Assembly: GCA_030840645.1 (NCBI GenBank)
Contig: JAVEEC010000008.1
Coordinates: forward strand, 1 to 64,000
Source of the DNA: Frankiaceae bacterium
GTDB lineage: Bacteria; Actinomycetota; Actinomycetes; BP-191
Direction of reading: 5' to 3'
Length of the DNA stretch: 64,000 nucleotides
The notes below the pieces were generated by a model, which did no database searches, was not told where the DNA came from, and saw only the letters and a program-made list of their open reading frames with translations. The translations under genes and the position numbers were made by a program. Below, piece by piece: positions 49,027 through 60,980 of the stretch. Position 1 is the first letter of the stretch. The number at the start of each line of letters is the position of its first letter.

Positions 49027-49656
49027 GTGAGCGAGGAGGCGAAACCGCGGGTACGCATGACCGGGCAGCAGCGCAGAGCGCAGCTGCTCGACGTGTCGCG
49101 GACGCTGTTCGCCGAACGTGGCTTCGAGGCAACGTCGATCGAGGAGATCGCCAACCGCGCGGGCGTGTCCAAGCCGATCGTGTACGAGCACTTCGGCACC
49201 AAGGAAGGCATCTACGAGGTCGTCAAGGACCGCGAGGTGCAGCGCCTCATGACGCAGGTCAACGACTCCCTCGTCGGCGACCACCCGCGCATCCTGCTGG
49301 AGCAGGCCGCGACGGCGCTGCTGACGTACATCGAGACGCAGACCGACGGCTTCCGCATCCTGATCCGCGAGTCGCCGGTCGCGTCGACGACCGGCATCTT
49401 CGCGAGCGTCATCGGCGACATCGCGGTGCAGGTCGAGTACATCCTCGCGGGGCAGTTCAAGGCGCGGGGCTACAACACCAAGCTGGCGCCGTTGTACTCG
49501 CACGCCCTCGTCGGCATGGTCGCGCTGGTCGGCCAGTGGTGGCTGGACGCGCGCAAGCCGAGCCGCGACGACGTGGCGGCCCACCTGGTCAACCTCGCGT
49601 GGAACGGGCTGGGCAACCTCGAACCGAAACCCGAGCTACGGACGAAGCGCAAGTAG
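49027..49656 (+). CDS. TetR/AcrR family regulator
   Basis: RAQLLDVSRTLFAERGFEATSIEEIANRAGVSKPIVYEHFGTKEGIYEVV HTH. Confidence 0.94.
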   Translation: MSEEAKPRVRMTGQQRRAQLLDVSRTLFAERGFEATSIEEIANRAGVSKPIVYEHFGTKEGIYEVVKDREVQRLMTQVNDSLVGDHPRILLEQAATALLTYIETQTDGFRILIRESPVASTTGIFASVIGDIAVQVEYILAGQFKARGYNTKLAPLYSHALVGMVALVGQWWLDARKPSRDDVAAHLVNLAWNGLGNLEPKPELRTKRK

Positions 49657-49683
49657 GCGCCGCCGGCCGGAGGGCCGCCTCGT

Positions 49684-51414
49684 CTAAGCCTCGTCGGAAA
49701 GGTTGAGCCACTCCTCCTCGGCGGCCGACCGCCGAGCGGCAAGGTCACGCAACTCGGCGTCGAGCTTCGCGACGGCCTCGTAGTCGGTGGCGTTCGCGGC
49801 GAGGGCGGCGTGCAGGCGGGTCTCGTCGCGGCCGAGCTTCTCCAGCAGGCGTTCCAGGCGGGTCAGCTCCTTGCGCGCGGCGCGGGAGTCGCCGGAGCGC
49901 TCGCGCTTGGCCGGCGCGGCCTCGGGCGGCGCCTGCACCCGCGCGAGGTACTCGTCCACGCCGCCGGGCAGGTCGCGCAGCGTCCCGTCGCCGTACAGCG
50001 CCAGGACGCGGTCGGTGGTGCGCTCCAGGAAGTACCTGTCGTGCGAGACGACGACCAGCGTGCCCGGCCAGCCGTCGAGCAGGTCCTCGACGGCGGCGAG
50101 GGTCTCGATGTCGAGGTCGTTCGTGGGCTCGTCGAGGAGGAGCAGGTTCGGCTCGGTCATCAGCAGCCGCAGCAGCTGCAGCCGCCGGCGTTCCCCGCCG
50201 GACAGGTCCTCGACCGGCGTCCACTGGCGCCCGGCGTCGAAGAGGAACCGTTCGAGCAGCTGCGACGCCGACAGCGACCGCCCCTTGCCGAGGTCGACGT
50301 GCCGCGCGACCTCCTCGACGGCTTCGAGTACGCGCTTGCCGGCGGGCAGCCCGCGGACCTCCTGATCCAGGTGCGCGGTACGAACCGTCTGCCCGCGAAC
50401 GACGCGCCCCGCGCGCGGCGCGAGGTCGCCGGCGAGGACGCGGAGCAGCGTGGTCTTGCCGGATCCATTGACGCCGACGACGCCGACTCGGTCGCCGGGC
50501 CCGAGGTGCCAGGTGAGCCGTTCCAGCAAGACGTTGTCCCCCGCGACGACGTCCGCGTCCTCGAGGTCCACGACCGTCTTGCCGAGCCGCGACGTCGCGA
50601 AGCGAACGAGGTCCGCGCTGTCGCGGGCGGGCGGCTCGTCGGCGATGAGGGCGTTCGCCGCGTCGATGCGGAACCGCGGCTTCGACGTCCGCGCCGGCGG
50701 GCCGCGGCGCAGCCACGCGAGCTCCTTGCGGAGCAGGTTCTGGCGGCGCTGCTCGGTCGCGGCGGCGACGCGTTCGCGCTCGGCGCGGGCGAGGACGTAC
50801 GCGCTGTACCCGCCCTCGTACTGCCGAACGGCGCCGTCGGCGACCTCCCACGTCGCCGTGCAGACCGCGTCGAGGAACCACCGGTCGTGGGTCACGACGA
50901 GCTGCGCGCACCGGCGTTCGGCGAGGTGCGCCGCGAGCCAGGCGATGCCCTCGACGTCGAGGTGGTTGGTCGGCTCGTCCAGGACGAGCAGGTCGTGCTC
51001 GCCGGCGAGCAGCGCGGCCAACGCGACCCGGCGGCGTTCGCCACCGGACATCGGGCCGACGACCGCGTCCAGCCGCTCGTGCACCCCGAGGCCGTGCAGG
51101 ACGGCCCGCACCCGCGCGTCGCCCGCCCACTCGTGCTCGGCCGCGTCGCCGATCACGACGTCGCGCACCGTGGCCGTCGCGGGCAGGTCGACGGCCTGCG
51201 GCAGCCAGCCGACCCGCAGCCCGCTGCTGTGGGTCACCCGCCCGGTGTCCGGCGGCTCGGCCCGCATCAGCAGGCGGAGCAGGGTGGTCTTGCCGCCGCC
51301 GTTGCGGCCGACGACGCCGATCCGCTCGTCGGCGGCGATGCCGAGGGAGACGTCGTCGAGGACGGTCGTCGTGCCGTACGTCTTGCCGACCGCCTCGACG
51401 TTGACGAGGTTCAC
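49684..51414 (-). CDS. ABC-F family ATP-binding protein (Uup/EttA-like)
   Basis: Two ATPase cassettes ([28 protein letters not shown]), [31 protein letters not shown]-terminal coiled coil; no TM. Confidence 0.94.
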   Translation of the reverse strand: MNLVNVEAVGKTYGTTTVLDDVSLGIAADERIGVVGRNGGGKTTLLRLLMRAEPPDTGRVTHSSGLRVGWLPQAVDLPATATVRDVVIGDAAEHEWAGDARVRAVLHGLGVHERLDAVVGPMSGGERRRVALAALLAGEHDLLVLDEPTNHLDVEGIAWLAAHLAERRCAQLVVTHDRWFLDAVCTATWEVADGAVRQYEGGYSAYVLARAERERVAAATEQRRQNLLRKELAWLRRGPPARTSKPRFRIDAANALIADEPPARDSADLVRFATSRLGKTVVDLEDADVVAGDNVLLERLTWHLGPGDRVGVVGVNGSGKTTLLRVLAGDLAPRAGRVVRGQTVRTAHLDQEVRGLPAGKRVLEAVEEVARHVDLGKGRSLSASQLLERFLFDAGRQWTPVEDLSGGERRRLQLLRLLMTEPNLLLLDEPTNDLDIETLAAVEDLLDGWPGTLVVVSHDRYFLERTTDRVLALYGDGTLRDLPGGVDEYLARVQAPPEAAPAKRERSGDSRAARKELTRLERLLEKLGRDETRLHAALAANATDYEAVAKLDAELRDLAARRSAAEEEWLNLSDEA

Positions 51415-52343
51415 GAACCGTCGCCCTGGACGCGGGCTCCCGGCACCGGGCCGTACGCCGTCCGCACGCTGCGGCACGCACCCGCCCCGGCGAGCCCGGC
51501 CGCGAGCGCGACCGCGTCGCTGCGTGACCTGGCGAGGAACGCGCACGTCGGCCCGGAGCCGCTCACGACCGCGCCCAGCGCGCCGCGTTCGATCCCCGCG
51601 TCGAGGGTCCTGCGCAGCCCCGGTCGCAGGCGCAGCGCGGCGGCCTGGAGGTCGTTGTGCAGCGCCCGGCCGAGGGCGACCGCGTCGCCGGCGCGCAGCG
51701 CGGCGAGCACGCCGTCCGGCTCGCGTTCGGGCTGCGGGTCGCCGCGGTCGTGCTCCTCGTAGACGGACGCCGTTGCCAGGCCGCGGTCGGCGAACGCGAG
51801 CACCCAGTGGAACTGCCCGCGCACCAGCACCGGCGAGAGGCGTTCGCCCCGGCCGACGCCGAGGGCGCTGCCGCCCTGCAGCGCGAACGGCACGTCGCTG
51901 CCGAGCGTCGCCGCGAGCGACGCGAGCTCCTCGCGCGGCAGGCCGGCCCCCCAGAGCGCGTCGCACGCCAGCAGCGCGGCGGCCGCGTCGGCCGAGCCGC
52001 CGGCCATGCCGCCCGCGACCGGGATGCCCTTGACGACGTGCAGGCGGACACCCCGCTCGACGCCCGCGACGAGGGCGAGGCGCAGCGCGGCCGCGACGGC
52101 GAGGTTGCCGGAGTCGCTCGGCAGCTCCCCCGCGCCCTCGCCGGAGACCGTGCACGAGATATCGTCAGGTCCGGGCGTCGCCGTCAGGTCGTCGTAGAGC
52201 GACACCGCCTGGAACACCGTCGTGACGTCGTGGTACCCGTCCGCGCGGCGGGCGCCGACGGACAGGTGCAGGTTGACCTTGCCGGGTACCCGGACCGTGA
52301 CCGGCTCCGGCACGCCGGCCAGACCTCGGCGCTCGGCCAGCAC
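51411..52343 (-). CDS. ispE: 4-diphosphocytidyl-2-C-methyl-D-erythritol kinase
   Basis: [62 protein letters not shown]. Confidence 0.95.
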   Translation of the reverse strand: MLAERRGLAGVPEPVTVRVPGKVNLHLSVGARRADGYHDVTTVFQAVSLYDDLTATPGPDDISCTVSGEGAGELPSDSGNLAVAAALRLALVAGVERGVRLHVVKGIPVAGGMAGGSADAAAALLACDALWGAGLPREELASLAATLGSDVPFALQGGSALGVGRGERLSPVLVRGQFHWVLAFADRGLATASVYEEHDRGDPQPEREPDGVLAALRAGDAVALGRALHNDLQAAALRLRPGLRRTLDAGIERGALGAVVSGSGPTCAFLARSRSDAVALAAGLAGAGACRSVRTAYGPVPGARVQGDGS

Positions 52344-52369
52344 GGGCTCCTCAGGGACGTCCTACGGGT

Positions 52370-53191
52370 TCAGACCCTAGTGGCGGCCGCGACCCGCGCG
52401 AACTCCTCGACCCCGAGCGCCTCGCCGCGCAGCCCCGGGTCGACGCCCGCCGCCCGCAACGCCGCCTCGGCGGCCGCCGGCGACCCGGCCCAGCCGGCGA
52501 GCGCGGCCCGCAGCGTCTTGCGGCGCTGCGCGAACGCCGCGTCCACCACGGCGAACGTCGCCGCGCGGTCCCCGCCCGGCGGCTCGCGGCGGGTGAACGC
52601 GACCAGCCCGGAGTCGACGTTCGGCACCGGCCAGAACACGCTGCGCGGCACCGACCCGGCCTGCCGCGCGGCGGCGTACCAGGCGAGCTTGACCGAGGGG
52701 ATGCCGTACGTCCGGGAGCCCGGCGGCGCGGTGAGCCGGTCGGCGACCTCCTGCTGGACCATGACCAGGCCGTGCCGGATCGACGGGAACCGCTCCAGCA
52801 TCGTGAGCAGGACGGGGACGGCGACGTTGTACGGCAGGTTGGCGACCAGCGCGGTCGGCGGGTCGCCGGGCAGCTCGGTCACCCGCAGCGCGTCCGCGGT
52901 GACGACGGTCAGGTCCCCGGGCGAACGTTCGGCCGCCGTCGCCGGCAGCGCGGCCGCGAGGACCGGGTCGACCTCGACCGCGACGACCCGCCGGGCAGCG
53001 TCAAGCAGCCCGAGCGTCAACGACCCGAGCCCGGGGCCGACCTCGACCACGACGTCGGCCGGGTCGAGCGCGGCGGCGCGGACGATGCGGCGCACGGTGT
53101 TCGCGTCGTGGACGAAGTTCTGGCCGAGCGACTTCGTCGGCCGGACCCCGAGCGAGGTCGCGAGGTCGCGGACCTCGGCCGGGGTGAGCAG
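52370..53191 (-). CDS. rsmA: 16S rRNA (adenine(1518)-N6/adenine(1519)-N6) dimethyltransferase
   Basis: [66 protein letters not shown]; conserved N-terminus requires a non-canonical start (CTG 53191 or GTC 53200); first canonical GTG is 53095. Confidence 0.92.
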   Translation of the reverse strand: MLTPAEVRDLATSLGVRPTKSLGQNFVHDANTVRRIVRAAALDPADVVVEVGPGLGSLTLGLLDAARRVVAVEVDPVLAAALPATAAERSPGDLTVVTADALRVTELPGDPPTALVANLPYNVAVPVLLTMLERFPSIRHGLVMVQQEVADRLTAPPGSRTYGIPSVKLAWYAAARQAGSVPRSVFWPVPNVDSGLVAFTRREPPGGDRAATFAVVDAAFAQRRKTLRAALAGWAGSPAAAEAALRAAGVDPGLRGEALGVEEFARVAAATRV

Positions 53192-53268
53192 GGCGGCGAC
53201 GGCTAGTGCCCCGTCCGGGAGCGTCGCCCGTCGCGAGCGGCGGTCAGGGGGATGAGCGGCAAGGCCGA

Positions 53269-53301
53269 GGCGCCGCCGATGGCAGCGTCATCGGCGGCGC
53301 C
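53269..53301 (-). terminator. Strong hairpin downstream of rpf-like gene
   Basis: GGCGCCGCCGATG-GCAGCGT-CATCGGCGGCGCC, 13-bp perfect stem. Confidence 0.6.
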
Positions 53302-53374
53302 GAGAACGCCGCCGGTCGCCGCCTGGCCGTCGCGCAGCAGGGCGGACGGTGCCGGACGGGGCACTACCCGTCGC

Positions 53375-54439
53375 CTACAGGAGCCGGCCGCAGTACGGCC
53401 ACGGCCCGCGGCCCGACCGCAGGTACAGGCGCTTCGCGCGGTACGTCTGCTCCGACACCGAGGCGTCGATCGGGTCGCCGCTGCCGCCGACGCCGCGCCA
53501 CGTGCTCATCCGGAACTGGTACAGGCCGCGGTACGTCCCGCCGGACGAGACGGCGCGCGGGTTGCCGCCGGACTCGCAGCGCGCGAGCGCCGACCAGTTC
53601 AGGTCGTCGACCGTACGCCGCCGGGTGCCGTAGTAGAGGACCTCGGTCGTGGGCTTGCGGACGGTCTTGACGGTGCTGAGGTTGCGCGCGGTGAGCCGGT
53701 GGTTGGTGTAGATCAGCTTCCAGGTCCGCACCTTGATGCCGGGCACGCCGCGCACGGACACGCGGGTGTCGCCGAGCCACATCCGCGAGTCCGCCTTGCG
53801 GATCGTCTGGAACGGGATCGCCACGTCCTCGGTCTCGACGCCCGCGCGGACGCGGGTGATGCGGACCGTGAGCCCGTTCAGCGGCAGGATCGTCAACGGC
53901 GCCGAGACCTTGTCGGTCTTGGCGAGCGTGATCTTCGCCTGCGCCAGCGTCTCCTTCAACGTCGCCTTCGTGGTGACCACCGTGCGGACGTGGCCGTCGA
54001 CGAGGAAGTTCACCCGGGCCGGCGTGCGGATCTCCACCGCCATGCCGGACAGCGGGATCTGCCGCGACCGCGACGCGGACACGTACGCGCCCGACGCGTC
54101 ACGCAGCGCGAGCTGGTCCATCGCCTCGTCCACCGAGAGCGCAGTCACCCAGACGGTACGGGTCTTGCCGTTCAGCTTCAGGGTCAGCTCGCGCCCGCGC
54201 CGGACGACGATCCGCGACCCCTCCTTGACCTTCACCTTCGGCGCGGGGGCCACCAGGTCGTGCTGCCCCGCCCGCACGTCGATGTGCGAGAGCACGCCCC
54301 CGACCGTGCCCGCGAACGTGCGTACTGCCCTCGGCTGGCCGTCGATCTCGACCTGCACCGTCTTGTCGAATCTCACCCACGCGAACGCCGCGACGAGGAG
54401 GAGGGACAGGACCAGCCCCTGGAACAGCGCTCTGCGCAC
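53375..54439 (-). CDS. Resuscitation-promoting-factor-like protein (DUF348 repeats, G5 domain, transglycosylase-like C-terminus)
   Basis: DUF348-like repeats, VGDTRVSVRGVPGIKVRTWKL G5-like segment, LNWSALARCESGGNPRAVSSGGTYRGLYQFRMSTWRGVGG. Confidence 0.93.
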   Translation of the reverse strand: MRRALFQGLVLSLLLVAAFAWVRFDKTVQVEIDGQPRAVRTFAGTVGGVLSHIDVRAGQHDLVAPAPKVKVKEGSRIVVRRGRELTLKLNGKTRTVWVTALSVDEAMDQLALRDASGAYVSASRSRQIPLSGMAVEIRTPARVNFLVDGHVRTVVTTKATLKETLAQAKITLAKTDKVSAPLTILPLNGLTVRITRVRAGVETEDVAIPFQTIRKADSRMWLGDTRVSVRGVPGIKVRTWKLIYTNHRLTARNLSTVKTVRKPTTEVLYYGTRRRTVDDLNWSALARCESGGNPRAVSSGGTYRGLYQFRMSTWRGVGGSGDPIDASVSEQTYRAKRLYLRSGRGPWPYCGRLL

Positions 54440-54540
54440 AGTGCTCCGATGCTCGGAGTTTCCGGGCAGGGGGCATGCAGTCGCTCAGCGAAGCTGGGCG
54501 CTGGGGCTTCCCCACCCCGGCGATGTGACCTCGAACGGTA
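54440..54540 (-). promoter_or_regulatory. Structured 5' leader of the rpf-like gene with hairpin overlapping the RBS
   Basis: Minus strand: GGGGTGGGGAAGCCCC, CAGC-TTC-GCTG and CTCCGA-GCA-TCGGAG followed by CACT-GTG start. Confidence 0.45.
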
Positions 54541-54653
54541 GCCAGCCCTAGGCAGGAATGTCCAACCGGACATGGCGTCTGTGGACTACTTCCTTCGCCT
54601 GTGGACGGGACGCTTGACAGGGCCGTTGGTCCTCTGCTTGTGCGTGCTCGCCC

Positions 54654-55469
54654 TCACCAGGTGCCGAAGACCCGCGTCGCGTTCGCGTCGATGGCCGCGG
54701 CCAGCGTGTCCTCGTCCGTCCCCCGCACCTCGGCCAGGGCGCGGACGGTCAACGGGATCAGGTACGGCGCGTTCGGCCGCCCGCGGAACGGCATCGGCGT
54801 GAGGAACGGCGCGTCCGTCTCGACCAGCAGCAGCTCGGCAGGGGCGAGCGCCGCGGCGGCGCGGAGGTGGCCCGCGTTCTTGAACGTCACGTTGCCGGCG
54901 AACGAGAGGTAGTAGCCGTTGGCGACGCAGGTCCTGGCCATCTCCTCGTCGCCGGAGAAGCAGTGGAAGACGGTGCGCTCTGGCGCGCCCTCCTCCGCCA
55001 GGACGCGCAGGACGTCGGCGTGGGCCTCCCTGTCGTGGATGACCAGCGCCGTGCCGGTCGCCTTGGCGATGGCGATGTGGGCACGGAACGAGCGCTCCTG
55101 GTCGGCGTGGTCGGCCGTGTCGCGATAGTGGTCGAGCCCGGTCTCCCCTACCGCGCGTACCCGGTCGAGCCGGGCGAGCGCCTCGATCTCGCGCAACGCC
55201 TCGTCGGTCGCCTCGCCGGCGGAGTTCGGATGGATCGCGGCCGCCGCCAGCACGCCCGGGTGAGAGGCGGCCTGCGACGCGGCGAGGCGCGACGACGGGA
55301 CGTCCACGCCGATCGTCACGACGCGCGGCACGCCGACCGACGCGGACAGCTCGAGCGCCTCGTCGAGGTCCGTGCCCATCAGGTCGAGGTGGCAGTGCGC
55401 GTCCGCGACCGGCGTCCGCAACGGCTCCGGCGCGGGCGGCGCGGCGCCCTCGCGTTCGTACCTGGTCAC
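54654..55469 (-). CDS. TatD family hydrolase
   Basis: DAHCHLDL, AVGETGLDHYRD, FHCFSGDEEMA, LLVETDAPFLTP; GTGA overlap with metG. Confidence 0.94.
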   Translation of the reverse strand: MTRYEREGAAPPAPEPLRTPVADAHCHLDLMGTDLDEALELSASVGVPRVVTIGVDVPSSRLAASQAASHPGVLAAAAIHPNSAGEATDEALREIEALARLDRVRAVGETGLDHYRDTADHADQERSFRAHIAIAKATGTALVIHDREAHADVLRVLAEEGAPERTVFHCFSGDEEMARTCVANGYYLSFAGNVTFKNAGHLRAAAALAPAELLLVETDAPFLTPMPFRGRPNAPYLIPLTVRALAEVRGTDEDTLAAAIDANATRVFGTW

Positions 55470-56989
55470 TCCGTCTCGACCCTGGGGAACAGCCCGTCGC
55501 CCTTCGCGACCTTGGTGCCGGCCGGCAACTGGCCCCAGCGCGCGACGTCGGCGACGCGCTGCGCCGCGAGGTCGCCCTCGGCGCCGAGCGCCGACCAGAG
55601 CGCGGCGCACGCCTTCGGCATGACGGCGTTGAACAGCACGGCGACCGCGCGCAACGACTCCGCGGTCGCATACAGCACCCGGTCGAGGTCCCCGGACCGC
55701 GCGGGGTCCTTCGCGAGCTGCCACGGCTCGTTCTCGGTGACGTAGTTGTTGACCGCGCGGACGAACCCCATCACCGCGCCGATGCCGCCCTGGAAGTCCA
55801 GCGCGCAGAAGCGTTCGTCGGCCTCGGCCGCGGCGGTCGCCAGCGCCGACTCCAACGCGGGCTCGGACGCGACCGGCGGGAGCAACCCGTCGCGGTACCG
55901 CTCGACCATCGCGAGCAGCCGCGACGCGAGGTTGCCGAGCTGGTCCGAGAGCTCGGACTTGTACCGCGCGTGCATGTCCTCCCACGAGAACGACCCGTCC
56001 TGGCCGAACGGGATCGCCCGCATGAAGTAGTACCGGTACGCGTCGCTGCCGAACACGTCGGTGATGACCGAGGGGGCGATGCCGGTCAGCTTGGTCTTGC
56101 TCATCTTCTCGCCGCCGACGAGCAGCCAGCCGTTGGCGAACACCTTGCGCGGCAACGGCAGCCCGGCCGCCATCAGCATCGCGGGCCAGATGACCGCGTG
56201 GAACCGCAGGATGTCCTTGCCGACGAGGTGGACGTCGGCGGGCCAGCGCTCCTCCCAGCCCGGCTCGGGCCAGCCCGTTGCGTTGAGGTAGTTCTGCAAC
56301 GCGTCGATCCACACGTAGATGACGTGCTTGTCGTCCCAGGGCACCTTGATGCCCCAGTCGAACGACGACCGGCTCATCGAGATGTCCTGCAGCCCGCCGC
56401 GGACGAACGACACCACCTCGTTGCGCGCGCTCTCCGGCTCGACGAACGCGGGGCTGGCCTCGTAGTGCGCGAGCAGCGCGTCGGCGTACTTCGACAGCGG
56501 GAAGAAGTAGTTCTCCTCGCTGATCTCCTTCACCGGGCGGCCGTGGATCGGGCAGTTGCCGTCGACGATCTCGGACGGCTGCTTGAACTCCTCGCAGGCA
56601 ACGCAGTACGGGCCGGTGTACGTGCCGCTGTAGACCTCGCCCTTCTCCCGCAGCGCGAGCCAGAAGTCGCGGACCCGCTCCTCGTGGCGCGCCTCGGTGG
56701 TCCTGATGAAGTCGTCGTTGGCGACGTCGATCGTCTGCAGCGCGGGCAGCCACGCGGTGTTGACCATGTGGTCGGTCCACTGCCGCGGCGTCATGCCGTG
56801 CTCGGCGGCGGCGGTGAGGATCTTCTCGCCGTGCTCGTCGGTGCCGGTGAGGAACCAGACCCGCTCGCCGCGCTGGCGGTGCCAGCGCGTCAGCACGTCG
56901 CCCGCGACGGTCGTGTAGGCGTGGCCGATGTGCGGGACGTCGTTGACGTAGTAGATCGGCGTCGTGACGTAGAACGCCTTCTCGGTCAT
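55466..56989 (-). CDS. metG: Methionyl-tRNA synthetase
   Basis: YVNDVPHIGHAYT (HIGH), VGKDILRFH, EKMSKTKL (KMSKS). Confidence 0.97.
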   Translation of the reverse strand: MTEKAFYVTTPIYYVNDVPHIGHAYTTVAGDVLTRWHRQRGERVWFLTGTDEHGEKILTAAAEHGMTPRQWTDHMVNTAWLPALQTIDVANDDFIRTTEARHEERVRDFWLALREKGEVYSGTYTGPYCVACEEFKQPSEIVDGNCPIHGRPVKEISEENYFFPLSKYADALLAHYEASPAFVEPESARNEVVSFVRGGLQDISMSRSSFDWGIKVPWDDKHVIYVWIDALQNYLNATGWPEPGWEERWPADVHLVGKDILRFHAVIWPAMLMAAGLPLPRKVFANGWLLVGGEKMSKTKLTGIAPSVITDVFGSDAYRYYFMRAIPFGQDGSFSWEDMHARYKSELSDQLGNLASRLLAMVERYRDGLLPPVASEPALESALATAAAEADERFCALDFQGGIGAVMGFVRAVNNYVTENEPWQLAKDPARSGDLDRVLYATAESLRAVAVLFNAVMPKACAALWSALGAEGDLAAQRVADVARWGQLPAGTKVAKGDGLFPRVETE

Positions 56990-56999
56990 GGCGCCCAGC

Positions 57000-57506
57000 C
57001 TATCGACGGGCGCGCAGCGCGAAGAGCGGCACCGCAGCGGCGAGCGCGATCCCCGCCACCCCGGCCGCGCGGAACGCCGTCCCCGACGGCCAGGGCACGG
57101 CGGCGACGGCGTAGACCGCGAAGCCCGCGAGACCCGCGATCCCGAGAACGACGCCGAGCCCGCGGATGCGCGCGAGCAGGAACGCCCTGTCCACCCGCCG
57201 GTCGCTCGGCAGCGACGCCGCCAGGTCGGCCGCTTCGAGGTAGCCGACGATCAGTGCGCCGACGACGGGCGCGCCGAGGTCGAGCGACACCCGGCCGTAC
57301 GCCAGCGAGGCGCCGTAGTGCGCGGCGAGCGCGACGGCGGACGCGGTGACGAACCCGTCGCGCCACAACGTCAGCGACACGACGACGAGCAGGGCGACGA
57401 GGTAGGTGGCCGCCATCATCGCGACCGAGCCCGCGGCGACGGCGCCGTTGCGCGCCAGCACGAGCGCCGCGAGCAGCCCCGCGACGACGCGCGCGATGTC
57501 CCTCAT
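57000..57506 (-). CDS. Hypothetical membrane protein (168 aa)
   Basis: Several hydrophobic segments; ATGA overlap with DUF58 gene. Confidence 0.65.
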   Translation of the reverse strand: MRDIARVVAGLLAALVLARNGAVAAGSVAMMAATYLVALLVVVSLTLWRDGFVTASAVALAAHYGASLAYGRVSLDLGAPVVGALIVGYLEAADLAASLPSDRRVDRAFLLARIRGLGVVLGIAGLAGFAVYAVAAVPWPSGTAFRAAGVAGIALAAAVPLFALRARR

Positions 57507-58761
57507 CGCAGGGCCAGCCGGGGCCTGGCGTGCAGCCGCGCGACCTCGCCGAGGACGACGTCCAACGTCCCGGGGCCGGCCCACGGCACGACGGGCACGC
57601 CGACCTCCGCGAGCCGGTGGATCAGCGCGTCCCGCTCGAGCAGCCAGACCCGCTGCGCGAGGTCGCGCGACCAGGTCGGCGCGGGCGGCAGCAGCGGTCG
57701 CGGCGACGTGTCCACGACGACCAGGCCGTAGCCGCGCCTGGCCAGGTCGGCGACGGCGCCGGTCGCGCGGCTGTCCAGCAACGGCGACAGCGCGATGACG
57801 AGAGCGCGCGGCGGCAGCGTCCTGGCGGGCAGGATCGAGACGTCCTTGGCGGCGTAGGTGCCGTGGGTCACGGTGCCGATCAGGTGCTCGACGATGCGGT
57901 ACCGCTGCAGCCGGCCGGTGTCGGCCGTCAGCCAGCGCATGACGCCGCCGAAGCCGACGACGCCGACCCGGTCCATCGACCGCAGGTAGTGCTCGGCGAT
58001 GCCGACGGCGGCGCGGACGGCGACGTCGAGGGAGGTGTTGCCGAGCGGGCCGCGTTCGACGAACGTGTCGAGGAACAGCACCACCTCGGCGTTGCGCTCG
58101 GGCCGGTACTCGGTCACGTGCAGCGCGCCCCGCCGCGCGGTCACCCGCCAGTTGACGCGGCGCAGCGAGTCGCCGTAACGGAACTCGCGGACGCCCACCG
58201 GCTCGATCCCCTCGCCCGCCACGCGCGCGACGTGAGTGCCGGACAGCGCGCGGGTGAACGGGTGCGCGCTGGTCGCCTCGAACTCGTGCGCGCGCGGCAG
58301 CACCCGCACGGTCTCCTGGGGCGCCTCGACCAGGGCGCCGGTGAGCCGGCCGCTGCCGTACGTCGTCACGAGCGCGGGGCCGATCGGGTACACGCCCCAA
58401 CGCCGCGGCAGGACGGTGAGCGTGACGTCGCGGCTCTCGCCGTCGCGCACCGAGACGGTCGCGGCCGGCGCGCCCCTCGACACGGCAACGCCCTCAGGCA
58501 GGACGACGTTGACGGTCGCGGAGTCGACGTCGCCGAGAACCGCGACGGTGACGGTGACCTGGACGGCGTCGCCCTCGACGATGCGGTCCGCCGAGAGCCG
58601 CAGCGCGACGCCGACGGCGGCCGGGCGGCGGGTCAGGCCGTACCCGAGGACGGCGACCGCCGCCGCGCCGAGCGCGACGACCTCGACCCGCCCGGCGATC
58701 ACGCCGGCGAGCAGGGTGACGACGGCGTACGTCGTCAGCCGGCCCGCGTGCGGCGTGATCC

Positions 58762-58765
<4 letters not shown>
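57503..58765 (-). CDS. DUF58 domain-containing protein
   Basis: GVREFRYGDSLRRVNWRVTARRGALHVTEYRPERNAEVVLFLD. Confidence 0.93.
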
Positions 58766-59826
<1,061 letters not shown>

Positions 59827-60232
59827 AGCTCCTCACCCATCAGGCGCCGCGCCCCGGACGGGTCCGCGGTGACGTCGATCCCGGTGCGCGTCAGCAGGCG
59901 TTCGGTGGCGAGCCGGCGCAGCATCGGCCGGGTCACCCGGCTGAACTGCTCGTCCGACTCGGTCGCGCGGACGAGCGACGCGTCGAGCCGCGCCAGCCGC
60001 ACGTCCTGCTCGTCGGCGGGCGAGAGCTCGCCGTAGTAGTCAGGCGCGCGGGGCGCCCGCGCCTCGGGCCGCGCGCCGACGCCGAGCCGGCGGCGGACGG
60101 CGGAGAAGACGTAGACGACGCCGGCCAGGACGACGACCCGGTCGAGGCGGGCGCGCGACGGGGGCACGGCGACGTACACCAGGAGGAACGCGCCGAGCAG
60201 CCCGAACGTCGTTCCCGCGACGCGGCGCGGGG

Positions 60233-60946
60233 TCACGCGTCCACCATCAGCGCGCCCGCGACGGCGTCGACCGAACGCCGCGCGGCCGAGCGCATCTCGT
60301 CCGTCACCGGGTGCGTCGAGAACCGCGCCTCGGTGAACAGCGCGGTGAGGCGGCGTACGTCGGCCTCGGGCACGGCCTGTTCGCCGAGGACGCGGGCGAG
60401 CAGCTCCAGCGGCGTCTCCGTCACGCCGCGCGGCGACCCCGCGCGGGCGAACGCGCCCTCCATCCGCAGGTAGCACGCGATGACGACCTCGCGCGGGTCG
60501 GCGTCGCCGCCGAGGTCGGCGGAGAGCGCGGTCAGCTCCGCCGCGACCCGGTGGCGCAGCACGGTCTCGGCGTCGTCGCGGGACTCCTCGCCGGGGTCGT
60601 AGGCCGACGTCGCGGCGCCACCGCCCGACCGGTCGAGGAGCAGCCGGACCAGCCGGGTCAGTACACGCGCGACGCGGTACAGGCCGTAGAGCAGCGCGGC
60701 CGCGAGGACGACGAACGCCACGACCTGGAACAGCACGTCGAACACGTGCACGGCCCGGTCCACGCCGCTCGGCGCGGCGTCCGTGACGGGGATCCGCCGG
60801 GCGCGGCGGGCGCGCAGCGCCGCCCGGAGCCGGCCCGCGAACGGCTCCGAACGCACGTCCGCGACGAGGAAGGGGCCGGTGCTCGCAGCCGCCGCGGCCA
60901 GCGCGCAGCCGAGCGCGAGGGCGGCGACGGCGCGGACCCTGGTCAC
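60233..60946 (-). CDS. DUF4129-like membrane protein
   Basis: C-terminal VIACYLRMEGAFARAGSPRGVTETPLELLARVL...LTALFTEARFSTHPV. Confidence 0.85.
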   Translation of the reverse strand: MTRVRAVAALALGCALAAAAASTGPFLVADVRSEPFAGRLRAALRARRARRIPVTDAAPSGVDRAVHVFDVLFQVVAFVVLAAALLYGLYRVARVLTRLVRLLLDRSGGGAATSAYDPGEESRDDAETVLRHRVAAELTALSADLGGDADPREVVIACYLRMEGAFARAGSPRGVTETPLELLARVLGEQAVPEADVRRLTALFTEARFSTHPVTDEMRSAARRSVDAVAGALMVDA

Positions 60947-60980
60947 TGGCCGACCGTAGATCAGTTCGCTCCCCCGGTGG

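Noticed and set aside
54440-54540. Firm annotation of the rpf leader as a ydaO/yuaA c-di-AMP riboswitch
   Set aside because: I could not match the consensus confidently by eye and the leader seems short; left as a structured-leader finding.
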